Origin: Methylobacterium bullatum
GTDB lineage: Bacteria; Pseudomonadota; Alphaproteobacteria; Rhizobiales; Beijerinckiaceae
Direction of reading: 5' to 3'
DNA: 61,672 nucleotides
NCBI RefSeq assembly: GCF_014845095.1
Contig: NZ_NKUG01000093.1
Span: forward strand, 1-61,672
Positions 34,215 to 43,357 of the stretch are shown in pieces. The notes under the pieces are model-generated. The model had not been told where the DNA came from and made no database searches. It worked only from the letters and a program-made list of their open reading frames with translations. The position numbers and the translations under genes are program-made. Each line of letters opens with the position of its first letter. Position 1 is the first letter of the stretch.

Positions 34215-35708
34215 GTGCTATTTGGCGCCCCTTCTACACCTGTTAGCCGCGCACGAAAAGCAGTAAAGACCTGCCGCGATGAGGCAGCAGCCAATCGCTG
34301 GGACCAGGTAATAGCGATTACTGACGACCCTGAGCTCATTACGCAACAACCGCAGCTGCTTCTTCAACGCTTGCAGGCTGCTTTCATCCTTGCCGACGAC
34401 GATGTCATCGGCTGCATTTTAAAGGATCTCCCCAGCGCAGCGCTTCCGCAAGCGGTAAAGTTTGCGACTGCGCGGCAACTTGCTGTTAACAAGCGCGCAC
34501 ATCTGGCGGCCCGCCTACTCATAGACACGCTATCCCTTCACGATACGACACGCTTCCTCAAGTCGACTGGCCTCGTTTTTAAGCACCTGCGCGACGCCAA
34601 GCTCAAACGCGAGCTACTCGATCTGGTCGCAAAGGTGAGTGGAGGCGGATCATCGATAAAACCAACTATATCCGAACTGATTTTTGCCCCTCAGCCTGTT
34701 CAGGAAGTTTTCGGCAGCGTCAAGCTCGTTGCTTCGCCCAACACTGCCACGCATCATCTCAAGGGCTTGAAGCGCGAAGTTGCAGTCTTTAACAAGCTCA
34801 TTGCGCGCCCCCTCAAACCTATAGTTTCCGAGTACAGGAACGTTTTCACCCATCCATCCGGGCAAATTTGGACCGAGAATAGAGCGATCGTCGTCTCGAA
34901 GGGGTTCCCCCTCGATGTAACCGACAGGACCCAGACGGAGACCATACCGCTCGCGCTTGGTCTCAATCGTGGAAGCCGCGGAATTTATCATTGGCTCATT
35001 GATTATCTTCCAAGACTAGCATGGATCCAGAGCAGTGGTTTGATTGAAAACGAGGGATGCAAAATCCTCCTCAATGCTGCGCGGTCCGGCTTCGAGCAAG
35101 ATACTCTTGAGATGCTCGATCTCGGAAAACCAGTTCAAAAGCTCGACAGATCGGTCTTCGTCGAACGCCTGTTGGTCGCGCGGGTCGGTTTCCGTGGTAT
35201 GTCAGGATGGCGCCATCTGGATAGCATCTACGAAGAACTTGGTGAACGCGCGAGCACCTTGGCCGCAAGCAACAACGCTGAACTGCCAGATCGTGTCTAT
35301 GTGACACGAAGAGACGCCGCCCGGCGTGTGATGAAGAATGAAGTCGATGTGGAAGCCGTAGCGAGAAAGCTCGGATTCACCGTGATGGAGTTCTCAAAGA
35401 TCCCTCTTTGGCACCAATTTGCTATCGCCCGGCATGCTTCGGTCATCATGTCCCCTCACGGGGCTGGACTATCTCACATCATTGTCGCGAAACCCGGCCT
35501 TCAAGTGATCGAAATCCTTCCGATCATGGATGGGACGTACCAGCTGCGTTTCAATTACGCTCGCCTTTCAATCGTCAAGGGCCATCGATATTCTGCGTGG
35601 CTCGAACCCCAGCATCCTGGCTTCGATGCATGGACAGTCGATTTGCCGGCCTTCACGACTTTCCTCAAGAAGACTCTCAAGGCGCCCCCGGCTGGCTCGG
35701 GTCGGTGA
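34215..35708 (+). CDS. glycosyltransferase family 61 (DUF563) protein in a low-GC insert
   Basis: This 497-residue protein has a helical N-terminal half (possibly repeat-like) and a C-terminal DUF563 domain: YHWLIDYLPRL near 260, VYVTRRDAARR near 360, and SPHGAGLSHIIVAKPG near 412. Family members add sugars to surface or secreted glycans. GC content is visibly lower than in neighbours (many AAA, TTT, CTT and ATC codons), which suggests transfer. Its last 32 bp overlap the 3' end of the convergent DUF1036 gene, so the insertion or recombination boundary may lie there. Confidence 0.82.
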   Translation: MLFGAPSTPVSRARKAVKTCRDEAAANRWDQVIAITDDPELITQQPQLLLQRLQAAFILADDDVIGCILKDLPSAALPQAVKFATARQLAVNKRAHLAARLLIDTLSLHDTTRFLKSTGLVFKHLRDAKLKRELLDLVAKVSGGGSSIKPTISELIFAPQPVQEVFGSVKLVASPNTATHHLKGLKREVAVFNKLIARPLKPIVSEYRNVFTHPSGQIWTENRAIVVSKGFPLDVTDRTQTETIPLALGLNRGSRGIYHWLIDYLPRLAWIQSSGLIENEGCKILLNAARSGFEQDTLEMLDLGKPVQKLDRSVFVERLLVARVGFRGMSGWRHLDSIYEELGERASTLAASNNAELPDRVYVTRRDAARRVMKNEVDVEAVARKLGFTVMEFSKIPLWHQFAIARHASVIMSPHGAGLSHIIVAKPGLQVIEILPIMDGTYQLRFNYARLSIVKGHRYSAWLEPQHPGFDAWTVDLPAFTTFLKKTLKAPPAGSGR

Positions 35709-36108
35709 GCTGGATCGTCCAGCTCTTCTGCTCGCCGGTATCGACCTCGTAGAAGCCGTTGCGGTCGTAGCCTCGCGCGAGACAATCCTCGACGCCGCGA
35801 ATCGTGAATTCGGTGTCGCGGGTGCACATGAGCGAGCGGCCGTTCCACTCGCCACCGCGGGTATAGTCCACCGCGTAGACGTAATAGAACCGCGCGGCGA
35901 GAGCGCCGCGCAGCAGGGTTTCACACCCTTTGGGCGCCACGTCCCACCACCCTTCCGTCACCCAGCCCTGCGTATCGCGATATCCCAGCGAGATGCCGAC
36001 CTTGCTTGCGGTCTGGTTGCACATCCGCAGATCGGCCCGGGCGGGCGAGGCGGTGAGGAAGAGGGCGGCCAGCGGAGAGGCGAGCCAGAGAACCTTCCCC
36101 CTCCCCAC
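35677..36108 (-). CDS. DUF1036 secreted protein
   Basis: From a GTG at 36108 this encodes 143 residues: a signal peptide (LWLASPLAALFLTASPARA), then a DUF1036 domain starting DLRMCNQTASKVGISLGY, with WWDVAPKGCETLL and MCTRDTEFTIRG. Four or more conserved cysteines suggest disulfides in the periplasm. The function is unknown. The frame is open upstream to 36450, but that part lies over the glycerate kinase gene. The start lies inside a 10-bp G/C hairpin. The 3' end overlaps the GT61 gene. Confidence 0.8.
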   Translation of the reverse strand: MGRGKVLWLASPLAALFLTASPARADLRMCNQTASKVGISLGYRDTQGWVTEGWWDVAPKGCETLLRGALAARFYYVYAVDYTRGGEWNGRSLMCTRDTEFTIRGVEDCLARGYDRNGFYEVDTGEQKSWTIQLTDPSQPGAP

Positions 36109-36125
36109 GCGCAGCGGGGAGGGGG
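36097..36125. repeat. 10-bp G/C-rich hairpin between glycerate kinase and DUF1036 genes
   Basis: CCCCCTCCCC (36097-36106) pairs perfectly with GGGGAGGGGG (36116-36125) around a 9-nt loop. It resembles dispersed GGGGAGG-type intergenic hairpins of alphaproteobacteria and may end the kinase message. No T run follows on either strand. Confidence 0.5.
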
Positions 36126-36148
36126 TCGTACGGCGACGGCTCACGCCG

Positions 36149-37477
36149 TTAACCGACGAGGATGATGCGGCAATCGTTGACATTGGTGCGCGTGGGACCC
36201 GGCTGGACGAGATCGCCGATCGTGGCGAAGAACTTCGTCGAATCATTGTCCGCGAGCATCGCAGCCGGATCGAGGCCGGCGGCGCGGGCGCGCTCCAGCG
36301 TCGTCGGGTCGACGAGCCCCCCGGCCGGATCGGTGGCCTCGCCGCGTCCGCCGTCGGTGCCGTCGGTATCGGCGGCAATGCCGAGGATGCCCGATTCGCC
36401 ATCGAGGCCGATCGCGAGGGCGAGGGCGTATTCTTGGTTCGGGCCGCCATGGCCCTCGCCGACGATGGTCACGGTGAGTTCGCCGCCGGAAATGATCGCC
36501 ACCTTGCGGCCGGCCGCCTTCATCTCCTTGGCGAGGGCGGCGTGTTCCGCCGCGACCTCGCGGGCCTCGCCCTCGACGTCGGGGCCGAGCATCACGACCT
36601 CGTAGCCGGCGCGCTTGGCCGCCTCCGACGCCGCGTTCAGGGCGTCGATGGGACGGGCGATGATGCGGTACTCGGCCCGGGCGAAGGAGGGGTCGCCCGC
36701 CTTCGGGGTCTCGTTGGCCGGATCGTTGAGGAGGGCCTTGGCGGTCTCTGGCAGGGGAATGTTGCGGCGCTCGCAGATCTCGCGGGCGTCGGCGAGCGTC
36801 GAGGGATCGGGCACGGTCGGGCCTGAGGCGATCACCGCTGGGTCGTCGTGCGGCACGTCGGAGATGGCCAGCGTCAGGATCGAGCGGGCGTTGCGGGCCA
36901 TCATGGCCAGACGTCCGCCCTTGATCCGGGAGAGGTGCTTGCGCACCGCGTTGATCTCGTTGATCGGCGCGCCCGAGCGCAGCAGCGCCTTGGTCACCGC
37001 CTGTTTCTCGGTGAGGGTGAGGTCGCCGGCGGGCGCGATCCAGTTGGCCGAACCGCCGCCCGAGAGCAGCACCAGCACGTCGTCCTCCGGACCGGCATCG
37101 GCCGCGATCTTCAGGGCGTCGATGGTGGCGTCGATGCCGGCCTGGTCCGGCACCGGGTGCCCGGCCTCGACCATGCGGATCATCGGGGCATCCTCGCCGT
37201 AGCCGTGGCGGGCCACCGCCAGGCCGACGATGCGGCTCTCGTCGACACCGTGCTGCTCCCGGTAGAACCGGCTCGCCACGGCGGCCATGCTGCCGCCGGC
37301 CTTGCCGGCACCGAGGATGATCAGCCGGCCGGGCCCCGGCGCGGGCAGGTGCGGCACCAGGCAGCGGGAGGGATGCGCGGCGGCGATCGCCTCGTCGAGG
37401 AAACCGAGAAGCAGGCCGCGAGCGGCATCGTGGGACGAAGGGGGGGAAGCGGGCGAGGCGTGTGAAGGCGCGGTCAT
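36149..37477 (-). CDS. gckA: glycerate 2-kinase (DUF4147/MOFRL type)
   Basis: This 442-residue protein matches the GckA/TtuD family: IILGAGKAGGSMA near 55, LLSGGGSANW near 140, ISDVPHDDPAVIASGP, and the C-terminal MOFRL motif with ISGGELTVTI and GGPNQEYALALA. It phosphorylates D-glycerate to 2-phosphoglycerate, the serine-cycle step that feeds enolase and PEP carboxylase in methylotrophs, and otherwise serves glyoxylate/tartronate metabolism. An ATG at 37495 is an alternative start. It is transcribed divergently from the N-formylglutamate amidohydrolase-like gene. Confidence 0.88.
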   Translation of the reverse strand: MTAPSHASPASPPSSHDAARGLLLGFLDEAIAAAHPSRCLVPHLPAPGPGRLIILGAGKAGGSMAAVASRFYREQHGVDESRIVGLAVARHGYGEDAPMIRMVEAGHPVPDQAGIDATIDALKIAADAGPEDDVLVLLSGGGSANWIAPAGDLTLTEKQAVTKALLRSGAPINEINAVRKHLSRIKGGRLAMMARNARSILTLAISDVPHDDPAVIASGPTVPDPSTLADAREICERRNIPLPETAKALLNDPANETPKAGDPSFARAEYRIIARPIDALNAASEAAKRAGYEVVMLGPDVEGEAREVAAEHAALAKEMKAAGRKVAIISGGELTVTIVGEGHGGPNQEYALALAIGLDGESGILGIAADTDGTDGGRGEATDPAGGLVDPTTLERARAAGLDPAAMLADNDSTKFFATIGDLVQPGPTRTNVNDCRIILVG

Positions 37478-37682
37478 GGCGTGTCCGTGTCTCATCAAGG
37501 TCCGATCGCGCGGGCCGGATTGCTTGTCCGCCGGATTATTGCCGTGGCGGCGCGATCGCCTATACGTGCTGTGCCCGAGCCCTGCCGCCTCGGCAAGCGC
37601 GCGATGACGCGACCGGCGGCGTGTTTCCTGCCTGCCCAGGGGGATTTTCCCCCAATCGGCCCTGAAGGACCGTGACCACCTC

Positions 37683-38429
37683 ATGTTTCCGCCGCATCCC
37701 GTCGAGACGATCCCAGGCGATCCCGCATCCGGGCTCCTCCTCATCTGCGAGCACGCTTCGAATCACGTACCGGAGGATCTGGCGCAGCTCGGCGTTCCGG
37801 AACGGGAATTCGCGCGCCACATCGCCTACGATATCGGCGCGGCGGACGTGACGCGGCGGCTTGCGGCACATCTCGGCGTGCCGGCCATCCTCACGCGGTT
37901 CTCGCGCCTCGTCATCGACCCCAACCGGGGGCGCGAGGACCCGACGCTGGTCATGCGCCTGTCGGATGGTGCGGTGGTGCCGGGCAACGCCCGCATCGAC
38001 GAAGCCGGCAAGGACGAGCGCATCCGGCGCTTCTACGTGCCGTTCGACGAGGCGGTGGATGCGGCCGTCGCGCGGGCCACGGAGGTAGGCGTGCCGCCTT
38101 CCATCGTCACGATGCACAGTTTCACGGCCTCGTGGCGCGGCTATATGCGGCCCTGGCATGTGGGCATCCTGTGGGACGGGGACGACCGGATGAGTGCGCC
38201 CCTCATCGCCGGCCTGCGCGCCGACCCGGCCGGGCTGACGGTGGGCGACAACGAGCCCTATGGCGGCGGTCTGCCGGGCGACACGATCGATCGCCACGCC
38301 ATCGCGCGCGGCCTTCCCAACGCCCTCGTGGAGATCCGGCAGGATCTCATCGCCCTGGAGCCGGGCCAGATCGAATGGGCGGCGCGTTTCGCCAAGCTCC
38401 TCCGACCGCTGATGCCGAAAGCCGGCTGA
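37683..38429 (+). CDS. N-formylglutamate amidohydrolase family protein
   Basis: This 248-residue protein shows LLLICEHASNHVPE (zinc-binding His/Glu region), ADVTRRLAAHLGVPAI, SRLVIDPNRG and HSFTASWRG, then VEIRQDLI near the end, the FGase family pattern. Members hydrolyse N-formyl-L-glutamate in histidine degradation or related amides. No hut genes are nearby, so the substrate remains open. GAAGGA upstream supports the ATG. A 16-bp perfect terminator follows. Confidence 0.85.
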   Translation: MFPPHPVETIPGDPASGLLLICEHASNHVPEDLAQLGVPEREFARHIAYDIGAADVTRRLAAHLGVPAILTRFSRLVIDPNRGREDPTLVMRLSDGAVVPGNARIDEAGKDERIRRFYVPFDEAVDAAVARATEVGVPPSIVTMHSFTASWRGYMRPWHVGILWDGDDRMSAPLIAGLRADPAGLTVGDNEPYGGGLPGDTIDRHAIARGLPNALVEIRQDLIALEPGQIEWAARFAKLLRPLMPKAG

Positions 38430-38459
38430 CCGTCATTCGGTGATGAACAGAGAGCACAT

Positions 38460-38495
38460 ACGAAAGCGGCGGGGCTCACGCCCCGCCGCTTTCGT
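38460..38495. terminator. bidirectional terminator
   Basis: A perfect 16-bp stem ACGAAAGCGGCGGGGC/GCCCCGCCGCTTTCGT (38460-38475 with 38480-38495), loop TCAC, followed by CATTT on the plus strand. It separates two convergent genes. Confidence 0.9.
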
Positions 38496-38513
38496 CATTT
38501 GAGCAGACTGTGT

Positions 38514-38786
38514 TTAGCGGGGGCCGCCGGAGGTGCGGCCGTACTGCCAGACCGGGAAGCTGTTCTGCTCGGCGTTGCCTTCGCGGGCGGAATCGACGCT
38601 GCGGCGGCTGACGACCGACCCGGTGGTCAAATCGTCATCGGCGACGACCTGACGGCCTGCACTGCCGGGGGCCGCGTAGGCAGAGATACCGGCGGGCGCG
38701 TTATAGCTCTGAGCGAGCGCAGGCGAAGCAACGGCGCCGAGGCTCAAAGCAAAAGCGGCAACGGCGGAAGCGAAACGGGTGTTCAT
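38514..38786 (-). CDS. small secreted hypothetical protein
   Basis: This encodes 90 residues with a textbook signal peptide (AVAAFALSLGAVASPALA, cleavage after ALA near 25). The mature 65 residues are polar and likely unstructured, with DDDLTTGSVVSRRSVDSAREG. There are no cysteines in the mature part. Proteins like this are common in Methylobacterium, but I know no function. The convergent terminator at 38460 ends it. Confidence 0.7.
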   Translation of the reverse strand: MNTRFASAVAAFALSLGAVASPALAQSYNAPAGISAYAAPGSAGRQVVADDDLTTGSVVSRRSVDSAREGNAEQNSFPVWQYGRTSGGPR

Positions 38787-39110
38787 GACTGGATCCTATT
38801 GAATGTCGCGGTCTCCGTCAGAGGGCGGTGGGCCGTGAGTTCTTGTGTAGCCCCGATGTAGGACGAACCCTGCCGCAACGTCGTGCGGTTTGGCACCTGC
38901 ATGCGCGAGACGCCGGGCGAGCGCTGATTTGAGGCCTCATGATGCGTTAGACGCAAGAGAGCGAGGAGCAGCCATCACCGAGATCAAGTGGCATAATGTG
39001 ATTGCTGTCATCGAGACGAATGGCGACTCGACATCACTTCGTGGTAGTCGCTTGCCGGTTTTCGGCCTTGTCAACAGGTTGCCGACGCCGGGACTTAGGA
39101 GAGCAGAGAA
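38787..39110. other. intergenic region between divergent secreted-protein genes
   Basis: No gene or clear repeat is seen. AGGAG at about 39098-39102 serves the TTG start of the DUF2259 gene. The promoters of both neighbours must lie here, but I cannot place them with confidence. Confidence 0.4.
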
Positions 39111-39854
39111 TTGATATTCAATATCTGCAAGCTTACGGCCGTTTTGCTGATGTTGCTGGCCTTGCCGGCCTCAGCCGGAGACCGCGCCGGGATCGGCTTC
39201 ATCGGCTATTCCAACACCGGCTCTTATTTCGCCTACGAGGAATTCGGCATCCAGGACGGTTCTGGCTTTGCGTATGCCAATCTGTACGTTCTCGACCTCA
39301 ACACCAAGAGCCGGGTCGAGGGCACCCCCTTCCGTCAGGTAATCGAGAACGAGACCGGCAGCATCGCCTCGGCGGTGGCCGGCGTACGGGCCAAGGCCAA
39401 GCCCATACTCGACAAGCTGGACATTGGTGAACCGGTAGATATCGCTGCCCTCAATGCCGATGGTGCACTGAACACCGATATGCGCAAGTTGCGCTTCGGC
39501 CGCCCTGGTGACGGCATGGCGGATCCCGATCAGGACTATGAGCTGGTGCTGTCAACAATCGAGGACGGTATTGCCCCGCCAAAATGCGCGGCCCTGGGCG
39601 AGGAGTATGTATCGGGCTTTGCCCTTACCTTGACCGTCAATGGAAAAGCTCGCGAGGTTTATCGCGATACCGCCGTGCCGGAGAGCCGTGGCTGCCCGCG
39701 GGGCTATCGGCTTTATGCAGTGGTCAGACAGTACGATGGTCTCGTCTCCTTTGCACCCGACATGACGCCAGGTATGGTCGCCATCGTCTCGGTCTATTCG
39801 ATGGGCTTTGAGGGTCCGGACAGGCGTTTCATCGCTGTTCCAATTGGCAGTTAG
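39111..39854 (+). CDS. DUF2259 predicted secreted protein
   Basis: This 247-residue protein has a signal peptide (KLTAVLLMLLALPASAG) and begins its mature part DRAGIGFIGYSNTGSYFAYEEFGIQDGSG, here quoted only as landmarks GFIGYSN and YFAYEEFG. These are typical of DUF2259 (COG5497). Two late cysteines (PPKCAAL, SRGCPRG) may pair. Start is TTG at 39111 with AGGAG 8 bp upstream. It is probably periplasmic; the function is unknown. Confidence 0.8.
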   Translation: MIFNICKLTAVLLMLLALPASAGDRAGIGFIGYSNTGSYFAYEEFGIQDGSGFAYANLYVLDLNTKSRVEGTPFRQVIENETGSIASAVAGVRAKAKPILDKLDIGEPVDIAALNADGALNTDMRKLRFGRPGDGMADPDQDYELVLSTIEDGIAPPKCAALGEEYVSGFALTLTVNGKAREVYRDTAVPESRGCPRGYRLYAVVRQYDGLVSFAPDMTPGMVAIVSVYSMGFEGPDRRFIAVPIGS

Positions 39855-40550
39855 CCCTCACGCCTGACGAGATCGCTCGGGTTTGCGCCGCGCCGGGCAA
39901 TCAGCCTGCAACACTATGTTTTGGGGTTGAGGATTGCGAGCTTGACCAGAACATCCGCGTGCACGGCTTCTACTTCTCCGGTGCGCGCGACGTTCGGTGC
40001 GGCTTCCAGAATGGCTTTATAGGCTGTCGTGGCTGACGCCGCGCTGCCAGCGACAGTTCCGCCGCGCCGGCCCGTTGACACCCATGCCGGATCAACCGCG
40101 CCCCGCACCAATTTTGAATGGCCTTCCGCACGGAGCGACGGTCGGCCCCTCCGGTTTCGCAACCGTTCTGACAGTTCCCGTAACTCCTCATCCCGATCGA
40201 CCACCGGAGCCGAGACCCGGACGGCAAGATCCCCAAGGGACGCTGCAGGCTCAGCGGAATATGAACCCACCCGAAGAGCTACGGACATTAGTCCTGGCGC
40301 TGGACAGGCCGTTGGCCGCTCGGGAACGAGGTGACTACTTAGGGGGCCGCGTTATTCGCGATCCCAAGCGAAGTGTCCGGCGCCTCCCGCATGAACCCGC
40401 ATTTCCGCGGGAGGTCATGCGCGCGCAGGAGCGCCGGGATCGCCATGCCCCCGAAAGCCATGCGCCCGAAAACGGGACCGCGCGGGAGCGATGGTATATC
40501 CTCGCGCGAAAGCGGTGACTGGCCGCGAGCCCGAGGATGAGGAAACAGCC
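39855..40550. other. gene-poor region with possible decayed ORF
   Basis: About 700 bp without a confident gene. A minus-strand frame (39914-40288, 124 residues, ending HADVLVKLAILNPKT) is open but has no recognisable family. Plausible-looking peptide segments occur in two minus frames over the same stretch, so a decayed gene is possible. Base composition is slightly lower than in flanking genes. Confidence 0.3.
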
Positions 40551-40859
40551 ATGACCGAGATCGACAGCGCCACCCGGACGGAATTGGAAGCCGCGGTGTT
40601 CCGCCGCCTCGTGGCGCATCTGCAGACGCGCAGCGACGTCCAGAACATCGACCTCATGAACATGGCCGGCTTCTGCCGGAACTGTCTGTCGAACTGGATG
40701 AAGGACGCCGCCGACGAGCGCGGCCTCGGCCTCACCAAGGACGAGACCCGCGAGCGCGTCTACGGAATGCCCTATGAGGAATGGAAGCGGCTCAACCAGG
40801 CCGAGGCCACGTCCGAGCAGCAGGCGGCCTTCTCGAAGGCCCAAGCCGAGCCGCACTAA
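40551..40859 (+). CDS. DUF1244 family protein
   Basis: This 102-residue protein has the DUF1244 core: AAVFRRLVAHLQTRSDVQNIDLMN in part, MAGFCRNCLSNWM with two conserved cysteines, and GMPYEEWKR. It is a small cytoplasmic helical protein of unknown role, widespread in alpha- and gammaproteobacteria. The ATG at 40551 (MTEIDSATRTE) is the family start; the frame is open to 40491. It precedes gapR by 82 bp on the same strand. Confidence 0.88.
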   Translation: MTEIDSATRTELEAAVFRRLVAHLQTRSDVQNIDLMNMAGFCRNCLSNWMKDAADERGLGLTKDETRERVYGMPYEEWKRLNQAEATSEQQAAFSKAQAEPH

Positions 40860-40941
40860 GCTTCCGGTAAGCGTGATCGCTTAACCAGCCTCCTCCGGCG
40901 CATCCCACCCGATGCGCGTCAGATCAGGAATTGAGACGCTC

Positions 40942-41208
40942 ATGGCCGCTTCCGCCGCACCCGCCGTCGATGCCTCCTCGGTTGCCGCCGACCAGCTCAA
41001 GAGCTTCATCGAGCGCATCGAACGCCTGGAGGAGGAGAAGGCCGGCCTCGCCGGCGACATCAAGGACGTCTATGCCGAGGCCAAGGGCACCGGCTTCGAC
41101 GTGAAGGCCCTGCGCAAGATCATCTCCCTGCGCAAGAAGGACCATGCCGAGCGCCAGGAGGAAGAGGCGATCCTGGAGCTCTACATGCAGGCCCTCGGCA
41201 TGGTGTAG
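40942..41208 (+). CDS. gapR: GapR nucleoid-associated protein (DUF2312)
   Basis: This 88-residue protein is nearly identical in pattern to Caulobacter Gap[41 protein letters not shown] and [18 protein letters not shown], ending LYMQALGMV. GapR forms a clamp on overtwisted AT-rich DNA and aids gyrase and topoisomerase IV during replication and transcription. The ATG at 40942 is chosen over 40912. The N-terminal alanine-rich tail is variable in the family. Confidence 0.93.
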   Translation: MAASAAPAVDASSVAADQLKSFIERIERLEEEKAGLAGDIKDVYAEAKGTGFDVKALRKIISLRKKDHAERQEEEAILELYMQALGMV

Positions 41209-41266
41209 GCCGACATCGCGGCGTGCCGGCCCATCCTTTCGCGCATCGGGCAGGGCGATAGCGACG

Positions 41267-42013
41267 ATGCCTCAGCTCCTCGACACGCCCTCGCTTGCCG
41301 GCACGGCACACATCCTCCTCGTGGAGGATGACGACGGCATGCGGATGCTCGTCACCCGCCTGCTGCGGGAAAACGGCTACCGCGTCACCGGTTGCCGCAA
41401 CGGCGGGGAGATGTGGCGGCTCCTGCCGGAGGGCGGCATCGATCTCGTCCTCCTCGACGTGATGCTGCCCGGCGCCTCCGGCATCGATCTCCTGCGGAGC
41501 CTGCGCGCGAAGAGCACGGTTCCGGTCATCATGGTCAGCGCCCGCAACGAGGAGGCGGATCGCGTGCTCGGCCTCGAATTCGGGGCGGACGATTATGTGG
41601 CCAAGCCGTTCGGACGGCCGGAACTGCTCGCCCGGATCCGCGCGGTTCTCCGGCGCTCCGCCATCGCCGCGACCGCGCCGGATGCGTCCCGGAGCGAGAG
41701 CGTGGCCTTCGACGGCTGGCGTCTCGACCTGCGCAGCCGCTCGCTCCGCGACCCCGAGGGCGCGGGCGTCGACCTGTCCGGGGCGGAATACGACCTGCTC
41801 CTGGTGTTCCTCGACCATCCGAACCGCGTCCTCGGCCGCGAGCAGATCCTGGAACTGTCCCGCGCCCGCCTCGGCTCACCCTCGGACCGCAGCGTCGACA
41901 CCCTGGTGAGCCGACTTCGGCGAAAGCTGGAGCCGCCGGACGGCCACACCGCGATCATCAAGACGGTCCGTGGCTCCGGCTACATCTTCAGCGCGACGGT
42001 CGAGCGGACGTGA
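41267..42013 (+). CDS. OmpR-family response regulator
   Basis: This 248-residue protein has a receiver domain (ILLVEDDDGMRML at 15-27, phospho-acceptor Asp64 in LVLLDVMLPG, Lys in YVAKPFGR) and a C-terminal winged helix (LSGAEYDLLLVFLDHPNRVL, SVDTLVSRLRRKLEPP, IKTVRGSGYIFS). It is a DNA-binding transcription factor. Its stop (TGA 42011-42013) overlaps the GTG start of the sensor kinase. Targets are unknown; outer-membrane or ion-homeostasis genes nearby are only candidates. Confidence 0.92.
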   Translation: MPQLLDTPSLAGTAHILLVEDDDGMRMLVTRLLRENGYRVTGCRNGGEMWRLLPEGGIDLVLLDVMLPGASGIDLLRSLRAKSTVPVIMVSARNEEADRVLGLEFGADDYVAKPFGRPELLARIRAVLRRSAIAATAPDASRSESVAFDGWRLDLRSRSLRDPEGAGVDLSGAEYDLLLVFLDHPNRVLGREQILELSRARLGSPSDRSVDTLVSRLRRKLEPPDGHTAIIKTVRGSGYIFSATVERT

Positions 42014-43332
42014 GGCGGCTGCTCGCCCTCGCGCGAAGCCTCGAAGCGCGCACCATGGCCGTACTGCTCGTGGCCATCGTCGTCGTCCATGCCGGGGCAT
42101 TGCTGCTCTATCGCCAATCGGCGGTCGCGGCCGCCGACGAGGCCTTCGCGCAGCAACTCGCCACTCAGCTGGCTCTGGCGCGGGAGGGCCTGATCCGGCG
42201 GCCGGTGATGGAGCGCGACACGGAGGCGAGGGCACTGTCCTCGCCACATTTCGAGATCGGGTGGTCGAAGGCCCCGCCGATCCGCCCGCGGGAGCGTGAC
42301 GATCCCATCCTCTGGTCGCTCAGATCCCGCATCCTCGCCCTCCAGCCGAGCCTCGGCCCCGGGCTCGTCCTCGCCATGGGGGAGGGGGAGGATGCGCTGC
42401 ACGCGCAGGATCTGAGCGGGGCGCTCTCGCTGCCCGATGGCGGCACGCTGACCTTCCGTTCCGCCCATGCTCCGAACCTCGCCCGCCTGGGAGCCTGGGC
42501 TTTCGTCTCGACGGCGGTGGCGATCCTCGTCGGCCTCGCCGCCGTACTCCTGGTGCATCGGATCGCCAAGCCCTTGCGCAGCCTCACCCGAGCCACGGAA
42601 GCGATCGGCAACGGCCCCGTGGTCGCCGTGCCCGAGGCCGGCCCGGACGAAACCCGAGGGATCGCCCGCGCGCTCAATGCCATGCAGCACCGCATTCACG
42701 GACTGGTCTCCGAGCGGACTCAGGCACTCGCGGCCGTCTCCCACGATCTGCGCACGCCCATCGCCCGGCTGCGCCTGCGCATCGAGCGCCTGGCCGACGC
42801 CAAGGAGGGACAGGCCATGTCCGGCGATCTCGACGAGATGCAGGCCATGATCGACTCGACGCTGGCTTATCTGCGCGGCGATACGGACCCGGAGCCACGC
42901 CGGATCACCAACGTGGCGAGCCTCGTGATGAGCGTCGCCAATGCCGCCGCCGATGCCGGCCGGCCCGTGACGTATGACGGGCCCGGCAGGGCACTGTCGG
43001 AGGTTCGACCCGTCGCCCTGCGGCGGGGCCTGGAGAACCTCGTCGACAATGCCGTGCGCTATGGCGAACGAGCCGCCATGATCCTGGAAGTCGGCGAGGA
43101 CGCGGTCGTCCTGAGGATCGAGGATGACGGCCCCGGTATTGCGCCAGAGGAGGTGGAGAGCGCGTTCGCGCCGTTCACGCGCCTGGAGGCCTCGCGCAAT
43201 CGCCATACCGGCGGTACCGGTCTGGGCCTCACCATCGCCCGGCGCGCGATCCAGGCCGAGGGCGGCAGTCTCACCCTGACCAATCGGGCCGAGGGCGGGT
43301 TGCGGGCCGAGCTGATCCTGCCGCGCGTGTAG
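42010..43332 (+). CDS. sensor histidine kinase (EnvZ-like)
   Basis: This encodes 440 residues. Two membrane segments (about 17-38 and 160-185) flank a periplasmic domain of roughly 120 residues. A HAMP region follows, then the H-box AVSHDLRTP with His245, N-box ENLVDNAVRYG, G1 DDGPGIA and G2 GGTGLGLTIARR. The start is the GTG at 42010, overlapping the regulator stop (GTGA), so the two are cotranslated. It should phosphorylate the preceding OmpR-type regulator. Confidence 0.9.
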   Translation: MRRLLALARSLEARTMAVLLVAIVVVHAGALLLYRQSAVAAADEAFAQQLATQLALAREGLIRRPVMERDTEARALSSPHFEIGWSKAPPIRPRERDDPILWSLRSRILALQPSLGPGLVLAMGEGEDALHAQDLSGALSLPDGGTLTFRSAHAPNLARLGAWAFVSTAVAILVGLAAVLLVHRIAKPLRSLTRATEAIGNGPVVAVPEAGPDETRGIARALNAMQHRIHGLVSERTQALAAVSHDLRTPIARLRLRIERLADAKEGQAMSGDLDEMQAMIDSTLAYLRGDTDPEPRRITNVASLVMSVANAAADAGRPVTYDGPGRALSEVRPVALRRGLENLVDNAVRYGERAAMILEVGEDAVVLRIEDDGPGIAPEEVESAFAPFTRLEASRNRHTGGTGLGLTIARRAIQAEGGSLTLTNRAEGGLRAELILPRV

Positions 43333-43357
43333 GTCCAGGGCTCACCTGATACCAAGT

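Noticed and set aside
36149..36450. Upstream extension of the DUF1036 protein
   Set aside because: It lies over the 3' end of glycerate kinase, is Ser/Arg-rich, and would put the signal peptide in the middle of the protein.
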